Assembly (NCBI GenBank): GCA_030849805.1 | Contig: JASANZ010002015.1 | Span: 1-33,245 of the forward strand | Origin: Sergeia podlipaevii | Taxonomy: Eukaryota; Euglenozoa; Kinetoplastea; Trypanosomatida; Trypanosomatidae | DNA length: 33,245 nt | Direction of reading: 5' to 3' | In this document: positions 1 through 10,082 of the stretch, piece by piece | Layout: the number at the start of each line of letters is the position of its first letter | Numbering within the stretch: the stretch's first letter is position 1 | The notes under the pieces: model-generated | Told to the model about the DNA's origin: nothing | Database searches by the model: none | Seen by the model: only the letters and a program-made list of their open reading frames with translations | Translations under genes and position numbers: made by a program

Positions 1-177
1 CTCCCTCAGCCGCTGCAGTGCCTCAGTCAGCACCAGCGCTGCCTCAGAGTCGGGTGTCTTGGGGTTTGCGGCCCACGCGCATAGCGTCCGTGTGGCGTTC
101 GTGGCCGCGCGGATCGTGTCCTCCGTCGGCACAGGACACCTGTGCACCTGCAGTATCAGCTCTGCAGCCAGGAGCAT
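1..177 (-). CDS. N-terminal fragment of an unidentified protein (cut by left edge)
   Basis: An ATG at 177-175 opens a frame that runs without a stop for 59 codons to the window edge, so the rest of the gene lies to the left. The peptide starts MLLAAELILQ and contains PTEDTIRAATNATRTL; it looks helical and soluble, and I do not recognise a family. Three observations support it: the GC-rich block ends at this ATG; an in-frame TAG lies three codons upstream; and a polypyrimidine tract with ACAG at 345-328 is followed by no other ATG before this one. The strand matches every other gene in the window. The call is limited by the short visible length. Confidence 0.55.
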   Translation of the reverse strand, partial: MLLAAELILQVHRCPVPTEDTIRAATNATRTLCAWAANPKTPDSEAALVLTEALQRLRE

Positions 178-327
178 ACTAGGCTACGTATGCTATTGTA
201 CGTTCCTGTCTTTTTTTTTTCGTGTTTATGGGCGTTGAAGAAAGCACTGATTGTATATACTATAGGTGTTGTGTTCTGACGGAGAAGGTTCTGTGTTTGG
301 GATGGAAGTACCAAGTGCTGACAGTTG

Positions 328-346
328 CTGTAAAAAGAGAGATAAA
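328..346 (-). promoter_or_regulatory. Predicted spliced-leader trans-splice acceptor for the left-edge gene
   Basis: On the minus strand a pyrimidine-rich run ending TCTCTCTTTTTACAG is present, with the AG at 329-328. It would give a 5' UTR of about 150 nt, and the first ATG downstream is the start at 177. This is inferred from sequence only. Confidence 0.45.
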
Positions 347-958
347 TTTTAGTGTATATAATAAAATCTAAGTTGAGAGCAATGGAGATGCTTTACACTT
401 GTTCTTGGTTAAATTTCTTTGTTGCTATGTTCTTCAGTGATTTTTTTTCGTTTTCGTAGAAGTTAGTTTTTTTTTATATATGATTTCTATCGCTCAAAAA
501 ACAGGTTGGATTGTAAAAATGAAAGTTATGTGCCTTTTGCTTTTTTTTTTCGTTCACACTGATGTGTTGATTTGCGCTGGGTTTTTTTTTTTTGAAATAC
601 AAATGGAAAGTTTTTAGAGAAGGAGAAAAAGCAACAAAGTGAATGGGAAGAAAAGTAGAGGGGGAAATGAGATATATATCTACGACAACACCTAGAGAAG
701 TGTCCATCAAAATCCTTTTCACGTCCTTCTTGAACGCACTATATTCACATTTTTTTTTTGTTGTTGAGAAAATAGATAATAATAAATATAATACCAATAG
801 CGTGAAGGGAAGAAGTAGCCAGGATGCCCCGGTTCGGATTCTTTCCGCGGGTTCTCGTTGTTCAGAAGTATCAATCACAAGACGGAGCATATGTGCTACG
901 AAAAAAGAAGGCCACTAGTATTCTTTTTGGTACCCAACTGTAGCGATGGGAATGGTTT

Positions 959-972
959 GTGTGTGTGTGTGT
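959..972. repeat. (GT)7 microsatellite
   Basis: Seven uninterrupted GT units lie in the HSP100 3' spacer. Confidence 0.9.
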
Positions 973-1060
973 AGAAGGGAGGATGAAAAGAGCCGAGTTG
1001 ATTGAAGGAATGCATATATATTCAACGTCTTTCGGCAACTGATTTCTACTGAAACATCCC

Positions 1061-1108
1061 TAAATAATAATAATGATAAATAATAATAATAATAATAACA
1101 ATAATAAT
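1061..1108. repeat. TAA/AAT-type trinucleotide microsatellite, imperfect
   Basis: About 48 bases consist almost entirely of TAA/AAT units, with a few interruptions (GAT, ACA), in the HSP100 3' spacer. Confidence 0.9.
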
Positions 1109-1288
1109 TGCGCGGGAAAGTCTCCGGGAAAAAAGAAGTGAAGAACGTATATATATAACTGAGGTTGTATGGAGCAGAAAATGCCGATGAAAAGGAAGAA
1201 AATGAATTGGATGTGGCGGAACAACCGTCAAAGATAAAAGGAGAATATATGTATAAAAGATGAAGTTTGGCTTTCCTGTCTCGCACAC

Positions 1289-1302
1289 ATATATATATAT
1301 AT
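1289..1302. repeat. (AT)7 microsatellite
   Basis: A run of AT dinucleotides in the HSP100 3' spacer. Confidence 0.85.
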
Positions 1303-1590
1303 AACCAACACTTGTATGGAGCGTTGCCAATGGAGGAGACTAAAATGGGAAAGCACCATAACCTGAAAATATCTACAAATTGAGAACGCTTCAGAGCATA
1401 TTTATAAATGAACTCCGATGGTAGCTTGTAGTGTAGCCTTGAAATGTAATAATCAAAGAAAAAAAGGGAAAGAAAAACATTGCAGTGGTGACGCTAACTT
1501 CTCTTTCTCCGTCCGTGAAGAGAATAATGAGCTGGCGATTGCTTTCAATAATGATAATAGAAAGAAAAAGCGGAGAGCTGCTGATCATCG

Positions 1591-4188
1591 TTAGGCGGAC
1601 GCTCTTTTTACTGAGAAAGTCAGCTTGTTCTTCGCGCTGTTGAGGGCTCCCTTCACTGTGCTATTCGGTGGTAGCTCTTGCGATATAATCATGCGACTGA
1701 TTTCAGTAGTGATGTTCTTCTCCACCCAGCGTCTCACTGGCCTTGCACCCATTTCCGGATCAAATGAAGAATCCAGCACAAACTTCTTGGCTTCATCAGT
1801 CAGGGTGACAGTAATGGACTGCTCCTTCATACGGGTGTTGAGCTCCTGAACGATTATACCAATAATACCCATCAGCTCTTGGCGACCGAGAGAACGGAAG
1901 AGAATAATATCATCAAGACGGTTGATGAACTCTAGCCGAAAGAACATCTTCACCTCCTTCATAACGTTGTCGTATGCCTCATCATACGCCCCTGGGGAGT
2001 TGTCAAGATGCTGGAGGTATCTGGAGCCCAAGTTGGATGTCATGATGACAATGGTGTTGCTGAAGTCCACTGTTCGGCCATGCGAATCCGTCAGGCGGCC
2101 ATCATCGAGCACCTGAAGGAGAACATTGAACACGTTAGGGTGCGCCTTCTCCACCTCGTCCAAGAGTACAACGGTGTGTGGCCTGCGCCTCACTGGCTCT
2201 GTTAGCTGACCACCCTCATCATGACCCACGTACCCAGGAGGAGCGCCAATGAGTTTGGCTACTGCGTGCTGCTCCATGTACTCGCTCATGTCAATGCGGA
2301 CCATATGCTTCTCGTCATCAAAAAGCTCACTTGAAACCGCCTTGGCGAGTTCAGTCTTGCCCACGCCTGTGGGTCCAAGAAAGAGGAACGAGCCGGAGGG
2401 ACGATTCGGACGCGACAAGCCGGCGCGGGAACGTAGAATAGCTTCCGACACGCGCTGGACGGCTTCATTCTGGCCCTTCACACGCACGTGCAGGTGGTCA
2501 GCCAAGTTGAGCAATCGCTCACGGTCAGTTTGGCTTAGCTTGTTTACTGGAATGCCCGTCCAGCGTGATACAACCGCTGCAACGTCCTCCTCGGTGACGG
2601 TGCCCTGAAGGAGATTAGCTTTTTGGTCTTCAATCTGCTGTTTGAGGGAGCGCACCTGATCCTGTAGAAGGGGTATAACGTTGTACTTGAGGTCTGCAGC
2701 CAGCTCCACGTCTCCGTTGCGAGCGGCCCGTTCCAGTTTCAACTTCTTCTCATCCAAGTTAGACTGGGCGGTCTGCAGTTCATCAATGCGGCCACGCTCC
2801 TGGTTGTACTTATCGAGTAGGGGCCCGAGCTCCTCGTCCACCTGCTGGATCTCTCCACGAATGACCCTCAGGCGCTCCTTTGACGTGGTCTCCTTTTCTC
2901 TCTCGAGTGCTTTGGCTTCAATTTCGAGAGTTCGCTTTTTGCGCTCAAGCTCATCAATCTGTGCAGGCCTTGAAGATAGTGTCACCCGCACGTTGGCGCA
3001 CGCCTCATCAATCAGGTCAATAGCCTTATCTGGCATAAAACGATTGGTAATGTAGCGATTGGCCAACTGAGCAGCCACTACCACCGCCTTGTCGGTGATC
3101 TGCACGCCATGGTGCTGCTCATATCGGTCCTTGATGCCACGAAGCATGCTGATGCACTCCTCCACCGAGGGCTCGTTGACGTACACTGGCATAAAGCGTC
3201 GCTCAAACGCTGCGTCCTTCTCCACGTAGGTGCGGTACTCCTCTAGAGTGGTAGCACCAATGGTACGCAGCTCGCCACGTGCAAGTAGCGGCTTTAGCAA
3301 GTTTGCTGCATCCATAGCGCCGTCTCCCTTACCAGCCCCCAACACAAGATGTATTTCATCAATGAAAAGGATGATCTTGTCTTGGCTTTCCTTTACCTCA
3401 TTCAACACGGCTTTGAGACGCTCCTCGAACTCACCACGGTACTTGGCACCAGCAACGAGCGCACCCATGTCCAGAGAGAAAATGCGCACTCCAGTAAGAG
3501 TGTCAGGGACGTCGCCACGGATGATCTGCTGTGCAATGCCCTCCACAATAGCGGTCTTACCAACACCAGGCTCGCCAATCAGCACCGGGTTGTTCTTTGT
3601 GCGCCTCGACAGCACCCGTATCGTGCGTAGAATCTCCTCTGAACGACCAATGATAGGATCCAGCTTGCCCGATTCTGCCTGAGCGCAGACATCAATTGCA
3701 TACTTGTTGAGGGATTCATAGTTGTCATCCGCAAAGTCCGACGTGATCTTCTTGCCCTTACGCATCTCCATCAAGGTCAAGCGGATGCTCTTCTTTGAAG
3801 CCCCGGCGGCGTCCAAGAGTTTCCCCACATCCTTGCTTTCATGCAAGGCAAGCAAGAAGTGATCGAGAGCCATGAGGGTGTCACCAAGCGCCACGCGCTC
3901 CTGCTCGGCTGTGTTGAGCACTCGCATCATATCTGAGTTGGGTCTTGGCTGCGCCGGGGCTGGTGTTTGAGTAGGAATAGACTCCACCTTCGCCAGGAGG
4001 CCTTCCTTGACTGAGGCAGCTCCAAGCTTGCGCAAAACGCGAGAGGCAAGGCTATTGTCATCGTCAAACATGCAGTAGGCAAGATGAGCGGGGTCAAGAT
4101 AGCCGTTGGCATACTTGCGTGCCAGCGCGGCAGTGCGGGAGAGAAGATCTGACGCTGCTTGCGTCCATTCAGACTGTTGCTCCGACAT
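1591..4188 (-). CDS. HSP100: HSP100/ClpB-family AAA+ disaggregase
   Basis: This 865-residue protein has full ClpB architecture. It has an N-terminal Clp domain (about 1-145) and AAA1 with Walker A GEPGVGKT (205-212), pore loop KYRG (249-252), Walker B LFIDE (274-278) and arginine-finger candidates in AFERRF (327-332). A coiled-coil middle domain (about 405-525) follows. AAA2 has Walker A GPTGVGKT (605-612), pore loop GYVG (652-655), Walker B VVLLDE (673-678), FINRLDD (754-760) and sensor-2 GARPVRR (814-820). The family threads aggregated proteins through its central pore using ATP, working with the HSP70 system; in Leishmania HSP100 is heat-induced and supports amastigote survival. No organellar presequence is apparent, so the cytosolic form is likely. 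All motifs are intact. The ATG is the first after a good splice acceptor. Its long AT-rich 3' spacer would suit mRNA-level heat regulation, which is inference. Confidence 0.97.
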   Translation of the reverse strand: MSEQQSEWTQAASDLLSRTAALARKYANGYLDPAHLAYCMFDDDNSLASRVLRKLGAASVKEGLLAKVESIPTQTPAPAQPRPNSDMMRVLNTAEQERVALGDTLMALDHFLLALHESKDVGKLLDAAGASKKSIRLTLMEMRKGKKITSDFADDNYESLNKYAIDVCAQAESGKLDPIIGRSEEILRTIRVLSRRTKNNPVLIGEPGVGKTAIVEGIAQQIIRGDVPDTLTGVRIFSLDMGALVAGAKYRGEFEERLKAVLNEVKESQDKIILFIDEIHLVLGAGKGDGAMDAANLLKPLLARGELRTIGATTLEEYRTYVEKDAAFERRFMPVYVNEPSVEECISMLRGIKDRYEQHHGVQITDKAVVVAAQLANRYITNRFMPDKAIDLIDEACANVRVTLSSRPAQIDELERKKRTLEIEAKALEREKETTSKERLRVIRGEIQQVDEELGPLLDKYNQERGRIDELQTAQSNLDEKKLKLERAARNGDVELAADLKYNVIPLLQDQVRSLKQQIEDQKANLLQGTVTEEDVAAVVSRWTGIPVNKLSQTDRERLLNLADHLHVRVKGQNEAVQRVSEAILRSRAGLSRPNRPSGSFLFLGPTGVGKTELAKAVSSELFDDEKHMVRIDMSEYMEQHAVAKLIGAPPGYVGHDEGGQLTEPVRRRPHTVVLLDEVEKAHPNVFNVLLQVLDDGRLTDSHGRTVDFSNTIVIMTSNLGSRYLQHLDNSPGAYDEAYDNVMKEVKMFFRLEFINRLDDIILFRSLGRQELMGIIGIIVQELNTRMKEQSITVTLTDEAKKFVLDSSFDPEMGARPVRRWVEKNITTEISRMIISQELPPNSTVKGALNSAKNKLTFSVKRASA

Positions 4189-4309
4189 TTATCAGAAACA
4201 GCTGATAATAATAATAAAAGGTAATATGGCCTTTTCACACACACAGTTTTTTTTTTGCTTTCAAACTACGTAACGAACAGTAATAATAATGGAAATAATA
4301 ATAAGTGAG

Positions 4310-4358
4310 CTGATCACAATGGATATAGGCAATTTTTTTTAAAAAAAGATGAAGAAGA
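4310..4358 (-). promoter_or_regulatory. Predicted trans-splice acceptor for HSP100
   Basis: On the minus strand TCTTCTTCATCTTTTTTT is followed, after a T/A run, by the first AG at 4311-4310. The predicted 5' UTR is about 120 nt with no ATG before the HSP100 start. Confidence 0.5.
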
Positions 4359-4660
4359 GTAACGCACAGGGACGAGGGGTAAGCTCCCTACCTTTTTGCT
4401 AGCTATCAAAGCACCCAAAAGATGTTCTGCTTGTATTTTTTTTTCGCGGTCGTGAGTTCTGATGTTGAGCCTACAGCAATGCTATAAAGATTTTTAAAAA
4501 AATATATGAGAGAACGAGGGTAGGCAAAGGAGCTCCACTAGCACGAAAAGTAGTGATAATAAACAAATATATATATAGATGAACTAGTAATAATAGAAGG
4601 ACGGACTTGCGTTTTTGTGAGTGTTGATCTCGTATCGTTGGGGAGGAAAAAAAAGCAAAA

Positions 4661-4690
4661 TAATAGTAATAATAATAATAATAATAATAA
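4661..4690. repeat. TAA-type trinucleotide microsatellite
   Basis: About ten TAA/AAT units, nearly perfect, in the spacer between HSP100 and the lipase gene. Confidence 0.9.
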
Positions 4691-5177
4691 CAAATAGTAA
4701 GGAGTTGCTTGTGTGCTTTGTTTGTGTAAGCACAGCAACTTTTTGAGAAAACTTGTAGTGTTCAAATCTGTTGTGAGCAAAATGAAAGAAAGAAAAAGGA
4801 GGGGGGAGGGGAGGAAAGATGGAAGCTGGATTAAACATTGCTGAAAACAGCGTAATATAATTCGTAATTGAAAATGAAGAAACCTCCATATATTACAAGT
4901 GTTGAAGGAAGCAGCTCTTAGCATTGTTTGTATGAATGTATATGAGTAGATTTGCATTCGGATGTTGTGCATTATAAATATAAGCAACTGAACAATACAG
5001 AGAAGAAGAAAAATGTGTTTCTGCGTATCACACACACACACGAAAAAGAAAAAGCTCTATATAGGGTGCTCAAAAACGAAAAAAACACAGAGAAAGCCCA
5101 TTGCGAGCAGAAGAGAAACGAAGAAAAAAGGCACCACTCAGGGAAATGTTGAGCAAGAAGAAGAAGAGGGCTTTTCA

Positions 5178-8100
5178 TTAGGTAGGTTCATCATCCTCAC
5201 ACCCATTACAGAATTCAGCAGAGACGACTCGCGGCCGCAAGCAACGAACTGGGCACCAAGAACTGTCCATTGAGGAGGAGGTTGACGCCGCTACACCGTC
5301 GGCCTGCGTCGCTATGGCATTGAGCGACAGTGCATACGCACCCATAGAATGATTTGCCACAGCAAAGCCCTGTCCCTGTGTAGGCCTAAACATTTTTTCA
5401 ATGTACATGGGCTCACAGACGAAGGTACCGTTGCGCTCAATATCCACCTCGACCCCAACGTGCTGTCCACCAAACAGCCGCAACCCCGGAACCGCGTCAC
5501 TTTCATTGACCACGCGGAATGTGTGAGGAACAGCACGATTGTAAAGGCGCTTGAACGCTGCATTGCCTACCGGAGGTTGCCCAAACGTAAAGACAACAAT
5601 ATCAGGATTCGGGTACTGAAGCAGTAGGAGTGCACGGCGCAGCGTGTACGCGCACAATACAGCTAATGCACCACCAAGACTATGCCCTGTAACGTGTATC
5701 GTAAGAAACTCAGAGTGATGAGAGTACCGCAGAGACCACGGTTGCAGCCCACCACTCACGTGAAAGCTCCTACCAGCCGTCGCAGAAGGTGCGGCAGCAG
5801 TAGTAGCAGAACTTGTCGCTGTGGCTTGCTTCCCCTCTTCCTCATGTGGTCGCTGATAGAGTCCCCGCAGTTCTGCAAGCACTGCGGCCAACACCCGCTG
5901 TTTGAGAAGCATCCAAATCTCCAAAAACCCGCTGTGAACCGTTGCTCTTGCAGAAAGCGCGCCAGTCTCCATCTCCCTCCAGGTACGCTGCTGAAAGCGA
6001 ATGTCTTGAATAGCATTCGACATGTTATCAGTGCCACGAAAGGCAACGACGATGCGCGGGTACTGTGGGGGAGAAGAGACTTCGGAGCTTGTCGCTCCAC
6101 CGCGAGGAGCATGATCACTGCTCACGACACTGCAGTCGTCATATCGGCGTGTGATCACCACTTGTACGTCGCCGCCCTCAAACACGGCCAAACGTCGGTA
6201 CCCGTACTGCTCCGTGTGCAGTGGGGCGGCTAAATCCCCGGGAGGGACCGATAGCGGCGGCATGGCTACTGATTCTGCAGCGATACTTGCCGTTGCAGGT
6301 AAGGCGGTAGTGCTGCTATTATTTCTAGGAGATTTGGCTTTCTCACCACCACCACTACCAGAAATGTCGGGCGACGAAGCTAAGCTGTAAGAGAGTCTCG
6401 TAGCGCGTTGCGGTGAGTGTGCCCTCATGCCAGTGGTAGCCATGGCAATTGGTGTCGTGTCGGTTGGTCCATGGTTATCGAGCAGCCTTGTGGCGAAGCG
6501 CCTGCAGGGCTCTTTTTCTTCGCCATCGTGTGCTACCGCTTCGTGAAACAGAACATGACCTGTAGTGCCGTCGTGAGGGCAATGTGGTGTAGCTGCTGAA
6601 GCACTGTCACTGGGAGTGGGATTCCTCTCTCCTTCCTCTTCCTCCACTACTACTACTGCCACTGTGTGCCTCAGACGATCTTCACACAGGCGCAAACAAC
6701 ACAAGAGACTTCGCACCGTCTTCATAACAGCTTCTGGCGCCGCCCACGCGTTCACTGCAACGCCCGTGTTAATTATTTCATCTCCTCTGCTCTCTGTCAC
6801 GCCGTACGCCTCCCAAGCCATGTTGAAGCAGTCGATCGCGGTTTCCAAATTGAAGAAGGGATGCCTGCGCCTGCTTTGGCGCGACTGTGCCCCAGCCGCA
6901 GCAGCCGCTGCTTCTGCAAAGCATTCCCGATTTCTGCTTCTGTGCCAGCGACGAACTGTAGAAGAGCCCCGGTGCCGCGCAACAAATTGCCGAATGCGAC
7001 GCCCTGTAATGGTGTCATCGATGAGGTTCATGAGTGCTGTTGTGCCATTCAGCATCCCACCCTCACTACCTCGACGTCTGTTGTGCGGGGTTATGCCACA
7101 GTTATCGCCGAAGAGAACCTCTGCGTACGATTCGTTGTCCTCATCACTTTTGCTACCACATGTGCTGTTAGCAGCACTACTGTTACTACTGGGCATTACA
7201 GAGTTCGGCGCTGATGGAGCCCCACCGCCGCCTCTGCGTGCGCTGTACAAGGAGCCGAAGTGATGCCTTCTACCAGAGGAGTGGCATGCACCCTGACGGA
7301 GATAGGGGTGCCCAGCTAAGGAAAAGGAATCGTGGGCATGACTTGCCCGTCCACCACCTCGAACATCCGGGGTGCCTCGATAGTGGCGTGGCGTAGGAGG
7401 GCAGCTCCTTGCGGCAACACGTTTTGCAGAGCTGCTGCCGTCTTGATCTACTGTTGCACGAGAGCGGTCGGCACCAGCCTTCGCACGATCTTTGCCTGCA
7501 GTGGCACATCGCGCGCTGTGGGAGGTGCGAGGTGCACTACCTGTCTTCTCTTCATTTTCTTTCCTAGGAGGGGGTCCTTGCGGGTGAAGTGGGGATACTG
7601 GCCCGAGTGCCCACCACGCCTCACCCTCCTTTGTCCTCTTTGCGTCAGCACTGGTGCCACCCAGCAGTTGATAAGTCTGACTTCCTTCTTCTTCCTTTCC
7701 CTGTCTAGATGGAGCCCTTTCCAGCTGCTCTTTCTGATCCCTGCGTCTCTGTTGCACCCGCCGCTGCTCTTGCTTCCACCACCATAGCCCGGGTTTCTCC
7801 CTTCTATCTTGTATTGCCCAGAAGTGGCTCTCCTCGGCCTCGCTGCGAAATATATACCGACTGCCTCCGTGCTCACGCATCCACGCAAACCACTCCTCTG
7901 ACCACACTACTGCCCTCCACCGAGGATCTCCTGGCCTCACTGGGACCTGTCTCGAGGGCCGCACCGAGGTGTACACGTATGTCATGTGATTCACAAAAAC
8001 AGTCGCCACGATAACAGTGGAAAGCTGCAAGAGAGGTTTGTAGTAAACGATAGCGAGAATATCTGGATGCAGTACCGCCGACAGCGCGAGCTGCACGAGG

Positions 8101-10082
8101 GGAAAGTAAACGCATGAAGTAATGAATGTGAAGATAAAAATGCGGCATGCGAGCTGAAGAGGCCGAGTCTTGAGGTAAGGCCAGTAGGTAAGGTTGCGCT
8201 TCAGCCAGAGGAGTGATACAAAGCAAGCGGCGACACCGCCGATGAGGGTGACGCTCATCGCTGTCTCTACCGCTTTGCACGCGGTCGACATGCAAACCGC
8301 CTCTGTACCCCATTGCCAACGCTCAAGAAAGGTCCTCGTGACATCCAGACTCACCACTGCAATAAGAAACACAACCAGCACAACGTTGACCCAGACTGGT
8401 GGGAAATGTCTGTGTGCTGAGACCTTATCCATAATGCTATCATCGCTAATGGTGTTGACAGCCCCCGAGGCAGTACCTCTTGATGGTGTTGCCGCCGCTC
8501 GTGCTAGAAGAAGGGCCGATGACGACGACGGTGATGCGTTCCTCCCCTCTTGCCGACTCTGCTGCTGCTGCTGCTGCTGCTGCTGATCGACAAGAGTGCC
8601 GTTTGGGCTTGCCCAGGGGAAGGAAGCGGCGATAATGGCAAACGTAAAGCAGACCACCACCGCCGCAAGGAAGTACGGCACGTGAAACTCAAGAAATAAA
8701 AGCGCCGTCACGCCTCTTTTTGCGAAGATGCCGGCAGCAAAGAGAGGGTTGAGATACGCAATGGCTGCCAGCTGGAGCACCACCACCCAGTACTGCTCAT
8801 AGACCATGCGATAGAGCCGCACATTGTACAGGAAGCGGGAAAGGGACCCAAGACAGTACAGCAGCGCACCATACCGCCACACCATCGTCGCCACTGTGTA
8901 CGAGGCACGTTGGTAGACAATGCCCACTGCCGTTGGGGCGTAGTGTGCAAGAGCGAGCTCGGGGTCTACACCCAGTAGGGTAACCGTCAGTCTAGACTCA
9001 TTGGTGACCACAGCGACACTCGGCGGAAGCACTACAGTTGCACAGCGTGGTGCATCGCGGTAGCATAGCACCGTTGTGTTGAAAGTGAAGTGCACCCGTG
9101 CGGTGTGGTTGCTCTCTGAATCATCGTAGAGACCATCAAGGCGTTCCACGTATCCACCGCTGCTGCTGTAATCACTCAGCGCAGAGCTATCGTCCTCACC
9201 AGGGTCAAAGGATTCCGCATCTAGAGCGACCAACACCTTATAAGTCTTGAATTTGGCGCTTCTTGGAGTCATACCGTTCATAGGGGAGGCAAGACTGAGA
9301 GCCACCCTTGCAAAACGGTTCAGCTTCCCTTGCAGTGTCTCGCTAAACTTTGTAGAGACACTCCAGCGCATCAGGTACACCTTCTTATATGGCTTCATGG
9401 TCGGCCCCGGAGACACAATTGTGGCGCTAGCAATGTCAGCCTCTTCAGCGTGCGCCTCTTCCTCTTCTAATTCCTCTACAGCCAATCTATAGAAGCTACC
9501 ATGATTCGCGGCAACGTACGACAACGCGCCTAAATGTTGCTCGTGACGTGGCAGAGAGAAAGTGTGATAGAAATATTCGCCGCTGCTCTTTCTGTTCTCG
9601 CTGCCACTATTGCTGTTCCACTTGAAAAGCACACGCAACAACCACGTCAGTGTAGTCTTCGGCAGAGATGCTGTTTCTAGCAGCGGCGGGTCCGCAGGGC
9701 GAAGAATATTCGGCAGTTGATCCCACCCATCCGGCATCCAATAGTGCTCTAACGATCCACACGAAGTGCTGTTCCAGTCTGCTAGAGAATTGAGCGGCTC
9801 TACAGTGGCACTACAGAACTCCCGCGCCTGCCATTGTAAGCCTACGAAGCACTGCAGCACCAACGCGATCACCAGCGTGGCATACCATGAATAAAGAAAA
9901 ACGCGTGTGCAGCCAGTTGACATGGTTTCAACCTGGAGCTCTACAAGTGGCTTCTCAGAGCTAGCGCGCGGGGTGCTGCTGCCGCTTGTACGGGGTGCCA
10001 GCATATAGGAGGGGGATCGTGGTGATGCCGTAGCGGCGGTAAGGATACTCTGTGCCACTATGGCAGATGAGTCGGATGACAT
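5178..10082 (-). CDS. Multi-pass membrane protein with Wntless/TMEM181-like N-half and class 3 lipase C-half
   Basis: This 1634-residue protein has two halves. The N-half has TM1 (about 61-83), a lumenal-type region with N-glycosylation sequons (about 84-390), then seven hydrophobic segments (about 395-417, 432-451, 460-486, 562-582, 606-626, 644-668, 684-704). That order matches GOST proteins (Wntless/TMEM181). A long disordered linker (about 770-1070, Arg/Ser/Gly-rich) follows. The C-half is a fungal-type class 3 lipase: VVAFRGTDN (1345-1353, oxyanion-hole region), GHSLGG (1466-1471, nucleophile S1468), NESDAVP (1526-1532, D1529) and NHSMGAY (1577-1583, H1578 by eye). The triad appears complete, so it should hydrolyse acylglycerols or phospholipids at a membrane. 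The linker places the lipase after TM8, probably on the cytosolic face. A (CTG)9 tract encodes nine Gln at 500-508 between TM4 and TM5. Lipase assignment is firm; the GOST assignment rests on topology. Confidence 0.9.
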   Translation of the reverse strand: MSSDSSAIVAQSILTAATASPRSPSYMLAPRTSGSSTPRASSEKPLVELQVETMSTGCTRVFLYSWYATLVIALVLQCFVGLQWQAREFCSATVEPLNSLADWNSTSCGSLEHYWMPDGWDQLPNILRPADPPLLETASLPKTTLTWLLRVLFKWNSNSGSENRKSSGEYFYHTFSLPRHEQHLGALSYVAANHGSFYRLAVEELEEEEAHAEEADIASATIVSPGPTMKPYKKVYLMRWSVSTKFSETLQGKLNRFARVALSLASPMNGMTPRSAKFKTYKVLVALDAESFDPGEDDSSALSDYSSSGGYVERLDGLYDDSESNHTARVHFTFNTTVLCYRDAPRCATVVLPPSVAVVTNESRLTVTLLGVDPELALAHYAPTAVGIVYQRASYTVATMVWRYGALLYCLGSLSRFLYNVRLYRMVYEQYWVVVLQLAAIAYLNPLFAAGIFAKRGVTALLFLEFHVPYFLAAVVVCFTFAIIAASFPWASPNGTLVDQQQQQQQQQSRQEGRNASPSSSSALLLARAAATPSRGTASGAVNTISDDSIMDKVSAHRHFPPVWVNVVLVVFLIAVVSLDVTRTFLERWQWGTEAVCMSTACKAVETAMSVTLIGGVAACFVSLLWLKRNLTYWPYLKTRPLQLACRIFIFTFITSCVYFPLVQLALSAVLHPDILAIVYYKPLLQLSTVIVATVFVNHMTYVYTSVRPSRQVPVRPGDPRWRAVVWSEEWFAWMREHGGSRYIFRSEAEESHFWAIQDRREKPGLWWWKQEQRRVQQRRRDQKEQLERAPSRQGKEEEGSQTYQLLGGTSADAKRTKEGEAWWALGPVSPLHPQGPPPRKENEEKTGSAPRTSHSARCATAGKDRAKAGADRSRATVDQDGSSSAKRVAARSCPPTPRHYRGTPDVRGGGRASHAHDSFSLAGHPYLRQGACHSSGRRHHFGSLYSARRGGGGAPSAPNSVMPSSNSSAANSTCGSKSDEDNESYAEVLFGDNCGITPHNRRRGSEGGMLNGTTALMNLIDDTITGRRIRQFVARHRGSSTVRRWHRSRNRECFAEAAAAAAGAQSRQSRRRHPFFNLETAIDCFNMAWEAYGVTESRGDEIINTGVAVNAWAAPEAVMKTVRSLLCCLRLCEDRLRHTVAVVVVEEEEGERNPTPSDSASAATPHCPHDGTTGHVLFHEAVAHDGEEKEPCRRFATRLLDNHGPTDTTPIAMATTGMRAHSPQRATRLSYSLASSPDISGSGGGEKAKSPRNNSSTTALPATASIAAESVAMPPLSVPPGDLAAPLHTEQYGYRRLAVFEGGDVQVVITRRYDDCSVVSSDHAPRGGATSSEVSSPPQYPRIVVAFRGTDNMSNAIQDIRFQQRTWREMETGALSARATVHSGFLEIWMLLKQRVLAAVLAELRGLYQRPHEEEGKQATATSSATTAAAPSATAGRSFHVSGGLQPWSLRYSHHSEFLTIHVTGHSLGGALAVLCAYTLRRALLLLQYPNPDIVVFTFGQPPVGNAAFKRLYNRAVPHTFRVVNESDAVPGLRLFGGQHVGVEVDIERNGTFVCEPMYIEKMFRPTQGQGFAVANHSMGAYALSLNAIATQADGVAASTSSSMDSSWCPVRCLRPRVVSAEFCNGCEDDEPT
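8559..8585 (-). repeat. (CAG)9 tract encoding polyglutamine in the lipase protein
   Basis: Nine CTG units on the plus strand read as CAG on the coding strand and encode Gln 500-508 in the loop between the fourth and fifth hydrophobic segments. Pure codon repeats of this kind tend to vary in length. Confidence 0.9.

Larger units (their letters stand above)
178..1590. other. AT-rich spacer: HSP100 3' UTR and 5' flank of left-edge gene
   Basis: This 1.4 kb holds no convincing gene. It contains poly-T and poly-A runs, a GT run (959-972), an AT run (1289-1302) and a TAA-type microsatellite (1061-1108). A less AT-rich island at about 800-945 carries short open frames on both strands, treated under findings. 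Most of the stretch is probably HSP100 3' UTR. Confidence 0.6.
4189..5177. other. AT-rich spacer: HSP100 5' flank and lipase-gene 3' UTR
   Basis: No gene is seen here. The apparent longer frames start at GTG or cross homopolymers. It holds the HSP100 splice signals, a T8A7 run (4333-4347), a TAA microsatellite (4661-4690) and a CA run near 5030-5041. Confidence 0.65.

Noticed and set aside
4538..5041. 167-codon minus-strand frame in the spacer before the lipase gene
   Set aside because: It starts at GTG, crosses CA, TAA and poly-A runs, and encodes Leu/Phe-rich sequence typical of translated UTR.
7708..8590. Plus-strand frames opposite the membrane half of the lipase protein
   Set aside because: They are shadows of the coding strand, made open by its Ala/Ser/Gln/Arg codon use.
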